A stretch of 10,310 bases of DNA from Lentisphaerota bacterium (GTDB lineage Bacteria; Verrucomicrobiota; Lentisphaeria; Victivallales; GWF2-50-93): NCBI GenBank assembly GCA_025360875.1, contig JANYBI010000465.1:1-10310 (forward strand), read 5' to 3'. A program made the translations under genes and the position numbers. Within the stretch, counting starts at the first letter, position 1; each line of letters opens with the position of its first letter. The notes beneath the pieces were generated by a model. It was not told where the DNA came from. It saw only the letters and a program-made list of their open reading frames with translations, and did not search any database. Shown piece after piece: positions 8,025 to 10,310 of the stretch.

Positions 8025-8066
8025 GAAACCTCTGGAAAATCACATGTGTAAATTTCCAGAGGTTTC
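8025..8066. repeat. Perfect 14-bp inverted repeat in the divergent promoter region
   Basis: GAAACCTCTGGAAA at 8025-8038 is the exact reverse complement of TTTCCAGAGGTTTC at 8053-8066, with a 14-base spacer that contains the 8-base palindrome CACATGTG (8041-8048). It lies 32 bases upstream of the protease start and 45 bases upstream of the DUF2851 start. The position fits an operator acting on one or both divergent promoters, or a stable hairpin in the protease mRNA leader. No T-run directly follows, so it is not a classical terminator. Confidence 0.8.
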
Positions 8067-8068
8067 AT

Positions 8069-8098
8069 AAAATAAACATCTGACAATCAGATTTTCAA
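8069..8098 (-). promoter_or_regulatory. Candidate sigma-70-type promoter for the protease gene
   Basis: Read on the minus strand, TTGAAA (8098-8093) lies 18 bases before TATTTT (8074-8069), a fair -35/-10 pair. Transcription would start near 8062, inside the distal arm of the inverted repeat. On the opposite strand TAAAAT (8068-8073) could be a -10 for the DUF2851 gene, with no good -35. The spacer also holds a short palindromic hairpin, ATCTGA-CAA-TCAGAT (8078-8092). Pattern-based only. Confidence 0.3.
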
Positions 8099-8111
8099 GA
8101 AATACAGACTT

Positions 8112-9446
8112 ATGAAAGCACATAAAGAGAAAAGTGGCACTTCCGAACTGAGGCTGCAGTCAGCTTGGAACAGCATTGGACATGGCACGGAAATACAGAC
8201 GCTCGAAGGCAACCCGGTAACGGTCCTCTTCCCTGGAAACTGGAACTTCGAGGAAGGTCCTGACTTCAAGGATGCGAAACTGCTGATCGGAGGAAAGGAA
8301 ATCACTGGAGACGTCGAGGTCCACCAGGTAAATTCAGACTGGTTCGCGCACGGGCACCATTTGGATGACAACTACCGCAAGGTCGTGCTGCATGTCCTTT
8401 CAAAAAAATCCAAACCCGCCAGAGACAATGAAAACACGCCACCTTTTCCAGCGGTATTGATAAAACCTGATCGCATTTCCAGATTTCCGCTGACTGAATC
8501 CGAGAAATTTTCCAATGGCCCATGCGTATCTTTCTTCTCATCCGCGGACGATACCGATCTATATGAACTTTTTGCAAGGGAAGGTCTGGAACGTTTTGAG
8601 GAGAAGTCCAGGATCCTGCTCGCGGAGATGATCGATTCAGGTTCCGAACATGTCTGCATGAAACACATCTTCGAGGCCTGCGGCTACAAGAAGAACCGGA
8701 AGGAGTTCATCGAACTCCACACGCGTTTTTCTGAATACCAGGATCTTGAGGGAAAGAACGTCATGGAGGCGGTGCTATGGGGCGAGTCCGGACTCCTCCC
8801 GGATCCCGCGTCGGCAAAGCTGGACACAGAGATGAAGAAGTTCGCAAAGAAAACCTGGGCCGACTGGTGGCAGACACGGATGACAAGCCGTGAAAACATA
8901 AAATGGGTTAAATCAGGAGTACGTCCGCTGAACATGCCGGAACGCAGGATAGCCGCCCTGACCGTGCTACTCACCATATTCGCACAGAAACCGCTGAAGT
9001 TCCTTTCCGGAAAAACTGAATCGGGAATGAACGAGAAAGATTTTGCTGGATATCTGACGGAAGGACTTGTCGTCTCCCACAAACTCTGGGATAATTATGT
9101 GAATTTCTTCAGAAAATTCTCGAAACCGTCTTCTGTCATCGGATCCGACAGGATGAATGACATTGCCGCAAACGTCCTCCTGCCTGCGCTTCATGCCTAT
9201 TCGACCATCAGACAGGATACGCGGCTCGGGGCATTTTCAATCAAGACATGGCAGACGCTCCCCTTGCCGCAGATGAACAGGAACGTGCTTACCGCCTGCC
9301 ACAGATGGTTCATGCCACCCCAGCGTTTCCGGAAAATAATATGTGACACGGCATCATTCCACGGGGTAATCCATCTTTACAACAGTCACTGCAGGGAATA
9401 TTCCGGCGACTGCGGTTCATGCAGGCTGGGAAACTTGAAGAAATGA
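8112..9446 (+). CDS. DUF2851 family protein
   Basis: A 444-residue soluble protein with no signal peptide or membrane segment, matching the DUF2851 family pattern; the family's function is unknown to me. The conserved N-terminal block reads 'GNWNFEEGPDFKDA' (42-55), 'GDVEVH' (66-71), 'SDWFAHGHHLD' (75-85) and 'VVLHV' (91-95), rich in D, E and H that could bind metal. The remainder is mostly helical, with W-rich stretches around 260-270. The C-terminus ends in H426, C427, C434 and C437 ('CREYSGDCGSC'), a typical family tail that could be a small metal site. ATG 8112 is chosen because the first conserved block starts soon after; the ribosome site is weak (AAGAAA, 8098-8103). Divergent from the protease gene and 35 bases ahead of the glycosyltransferase. 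The family call is from remembered motifs; a nuclease-like role is only a speculation. Confidence 0.82.
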   Translation: MKAHKEKSGTSELRLQSAWNSIGHGTEIQTLEGNPVTVLFPGNWNFEEGPDFKDAKLLIGGKEITGDVEVHQVNSDWFAHGHHLDDNYRKVVLHVLSKKSKPARDNENTPPFPAVLIKPDRISRFPLTESEKFSNGPCVSFFSSADDTDLYELFAREGLERFEEKSRILLAEMIDSGSEHVCMKHIFEACGYKKNRKEFIELHTRFSEYQDLEGKNVMEAVLWGESGLLPDPASAKLDTEMKKFAKKTWADWWQTRMTSRENIKWVKSGVRPLNMPERRIAALTVLLTIFAQKPLKFLSGKTESGMNEKDFAGYLTEGLVVSHKLWDNYVNFFRKFSKPSSVIGSDRMNDIAANVLLPALHAYSTIRQDTRLGAFSIKTWQTLPLPQMNRNVLTACHRWFMPPQRFRKIICDTASFHGVIHLYNSHCREYSGDCGSCRLGNLKK

Positions 9447-9476
9447 AAATATGGACAGGATAACAGGATGATATTT

Positions 9477-9492
9477 TTTTCATGCATGAAAA
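9477..9492. repeat. 16-bp perfect palindrome over the glycosyltransferase start codon
   Basis: TTTTCATGCATGAAAA is identical to its own reverse complement and contains the start codon at 9482. A second ATG at 9486 inside it is out of frame. It could be a regulator site or affect initiation, but an AT-rich palindrome of this length can also arise by chance. Confidence 0.5.
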
Positions 9493-10225
9493 GAATGATT
9501 TTTTAAAAATCGATTTTTCAGTGATCGTCCCCGCGTTCAACGAGGAGAACTATATTGGCAAAACTCTCGACAGCCTTCTCGAGGCGATCCGAAGTCCTGC
9601 CTCCGGCCTGACAGGTGAAATCATTGTCGTCGACAACAACTCGACCGACAAGACTGCGGAATTCGCAAGATCCAGAGGCGCAAAGGTGGTCTTTGAGAAA
9701 ATCAACTGCATTGCAAGGGCCAGGAACGCGGGTGCGGAGGCGGCTTCAGGCAGATATATTTTCTTCGTGGACGCCGACACGATTGTCTCAGGCAAACTCA
9801 TTGATGAATGCCTGTCGCAGATGGAGCACGGGAAAGCATGTGGCGGCGGCGCAGATGTCACATTTGACATAGACCTTCCTTTTTTCGGGAAATTATTTCT
9901 GCTCACCTGGAACACTGCCGTGAAGATCTACCCGATGGCGGCCGGTTCGTTCCTGTTCTGCAGGAAAGATGCCTGGGAACAGACAGGCGGATTCGACAAC
10001 AGGCTATACGCATCGGAGGAAATCCACTTTTCCCGCGAACTTCGCAGATGGGGCAGGAATAACGGATACCGGTTCGTCCTGCTTAAAATCCCCACCGTGA
10101 CATCAGGCAGGAAATTCTCCTGGTATTCGACCACGAGAATCATGCTGAGCTTTGCTTTCTTCGCAATCTGTCCGTTCGCAGTCCGCAGCCGCCGGCTTTG
10201 CGCAATGTGGTACGAACGGAAATGA
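9482..10225 (+). CDS. Family 2 glycosyltransferase
   Basis: A 247-residue GT-A fold enzyme expected to transfer a sugar from a nucleotide-sugar to an unidentified acceptor, probably at the inner face of the membrane. Visible motifs: 'SVIVPAFNEE' (13-22), 'VVDNNSTD' (49-56), 'ARARNAGAEAASG' (78-90), the metal-binding DxD as 'VDADT' (96-100), and an acceptor-side 'GGFDNRLYASEEIHFSRELRRWG' region with an E-E pair. A hydrophobic stretch at about 219-234 ('RIMLSFAFFAICPFAV') followed by basic residues may be an amphipathic or membrane-associating tail. An in-frame TAA at 9461 leaves ATG 9482 as the only good start; AGGAT (9465-9469) is 12 bases upstream, rather far. It follows the DUF2851 gene by 35 bases and precedes the next gene by 32, so may be co-transcribed. 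Short single-domain GT2s of this kind cannot be assigned a substrate from sequence. Confidence 0.88.
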   Translation: MHEKNDFLKIDFSVIVPAFNEENYIGKTLDSLLEAIRSPASGLTGEIIVVDNNSTDKTAEFARSRGAKVVFEKINCIARARNAGAEAASGRYIFFVDADTIVSGKLIDECLSQMEHGKACGGGADVTFDIDLPFFGKLFLLTWNTAVKIYPMAAGSFLFCRKDAWEQTGGFDNRLYASEEIHFSRELRRWGRNNGYRFVLLKIPTVTSGRKFSWYSTTRIMLSFAFFAICPFAVRSRRLCAMWYERK

Positions 10226-10245
10226 GAGACAGCCAATAGCAACAT

Positions 10246-10250
10246 AAGGA
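10246..10250 (+). promoter_or_regulatory. Ribosome binding site of the truncated last gene
   Basis: AAGGA lies 7 bases before the ATG at 10258, good spacing that supports a real gene starting there although only 18 codons are visible. Confidence 0.5.
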
Positions 10251-10257
10251 TATTATC

Positions 10258-10310
10258 ATGAATAAATCATTCAGGTATGATACTTCCGGACGATGGCATA
10301 AAGGCAATAC
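10258..10310 (+). CDS. N-terminus of a gene cut by the window edge, possibly a PHP-domain protein
   Basis: Only 'MNKSFRYDTSGRWHKGNT' or its near equivalent is visible before the window ends, so the product cannot be established. The 'GRWHKGNT' stretch resembles the 'WYKGNLHTHT' opening of PHP-domain (CehA/McbA-like) metal-dependent phosphoesterases, in which the next residues would be a metal-binding HxH. It follows the glycosyltransferase by 32 bases on the same strand and has a good ribosome site. Gene presence is likely; the family call is a guess from a very short match. Confidence 0.5.
   Translation, partial: MNKSFRYDTSGRWHKGN

Noticed and set aside
7496..8083. 195-codon open frame antisense to the protease N-terminus.
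   Set aside because: It mirrors the well-supported protease gene, matches no family, has no ribosome site and runs through the promoter region.
8078..8096. ATCTGA-CAA-TCAGAT hairpin followed by TTTTC as a terminator.
   Set aside because: The stem is short and AT-rich, and it lies between two divergent starts with no gene ending nearby.
1..10310. A mobile element, CRISPR array, tRNA, rRNA, toxin-antitoxin or defence system.
   Set aside because: No transposase, integrase, Cas, tandem repeats, clover-leaf sequence or small gene pair is visible on either strand.

Overview
The window reads as ordinary bacterial chromosome, densely packed and of intermediate GC. The exported HtrA-type protease and the membrane sensor kinase with an extracytoplasmic domain suggest a Gram-negative-type envelope. 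A DUF2851 protein, and a receiver protein of the 'LQGxLPICxxCxxIR' type, are most familiar to me from Bacteroidetes, Planctomycetes/Verrucomicrobia/Lentisphaerae and deltaproteobacteria. I lean towards the PVC group, but the sequence alone does not settle this. I see no tRNA, rRNA, CRISPR array, insertion sequence, phage gene or plasmid gene.

Left part (1-6617, + strand): four closely spaced genes that look like one signal-transduction operon. (1) A small membrane-anchored protein carries two Cys4 zinc-ribbon-like units; its frame is open to the left edge, so its true N-terminus may lie outside the window. (2) A free-standing REC-HPt protein. (3) A hybrid histidine kinase of about 1564 residues with the order: multi-helix membrane domain, Cache-like extracytoplasmic sensor, PAS, PAS with a cysteine cluster, GAF, HisKA, HATPase, REC, REC, HPt. 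(4) A receiver protein ending in a Cys2-Cys2 module instead of a DNA-binding domain. Together these encode one kinase, four receivers and two HPt domains, with no recognisable transcription-factor output.

Middle (6640-7992, - strand): a periplasmic HtrA/DegP-family serine protease with signal peptide, intact catalytic triad and two PDZ domains. It converges on the operon. Its upstream region, shared with the divergent gene to the right, holds a perfect 14-bp inverted repeat.

Right part (8112-10310, + strand): a DUF2851 protein of unknown function, a family 2 glycosyltransferase, and the first 18 codons of a gene whose N-terminus resembles PHP-domain metallo-phosphoesterase-like proteins. These three have modest gaps and may be co-transcribed, but no shared pathway is evident.

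The most unusual items are the membrane-tethered eight-cysteine protein ahead of the phosphorelay, the cysteine-rich sensing and output modules in that relay, the strong inverted repeat between the protease and DUF2851 genes, and a possible nuclease-like signature in DUF2851. No clearly new defence or mobile system is visible.
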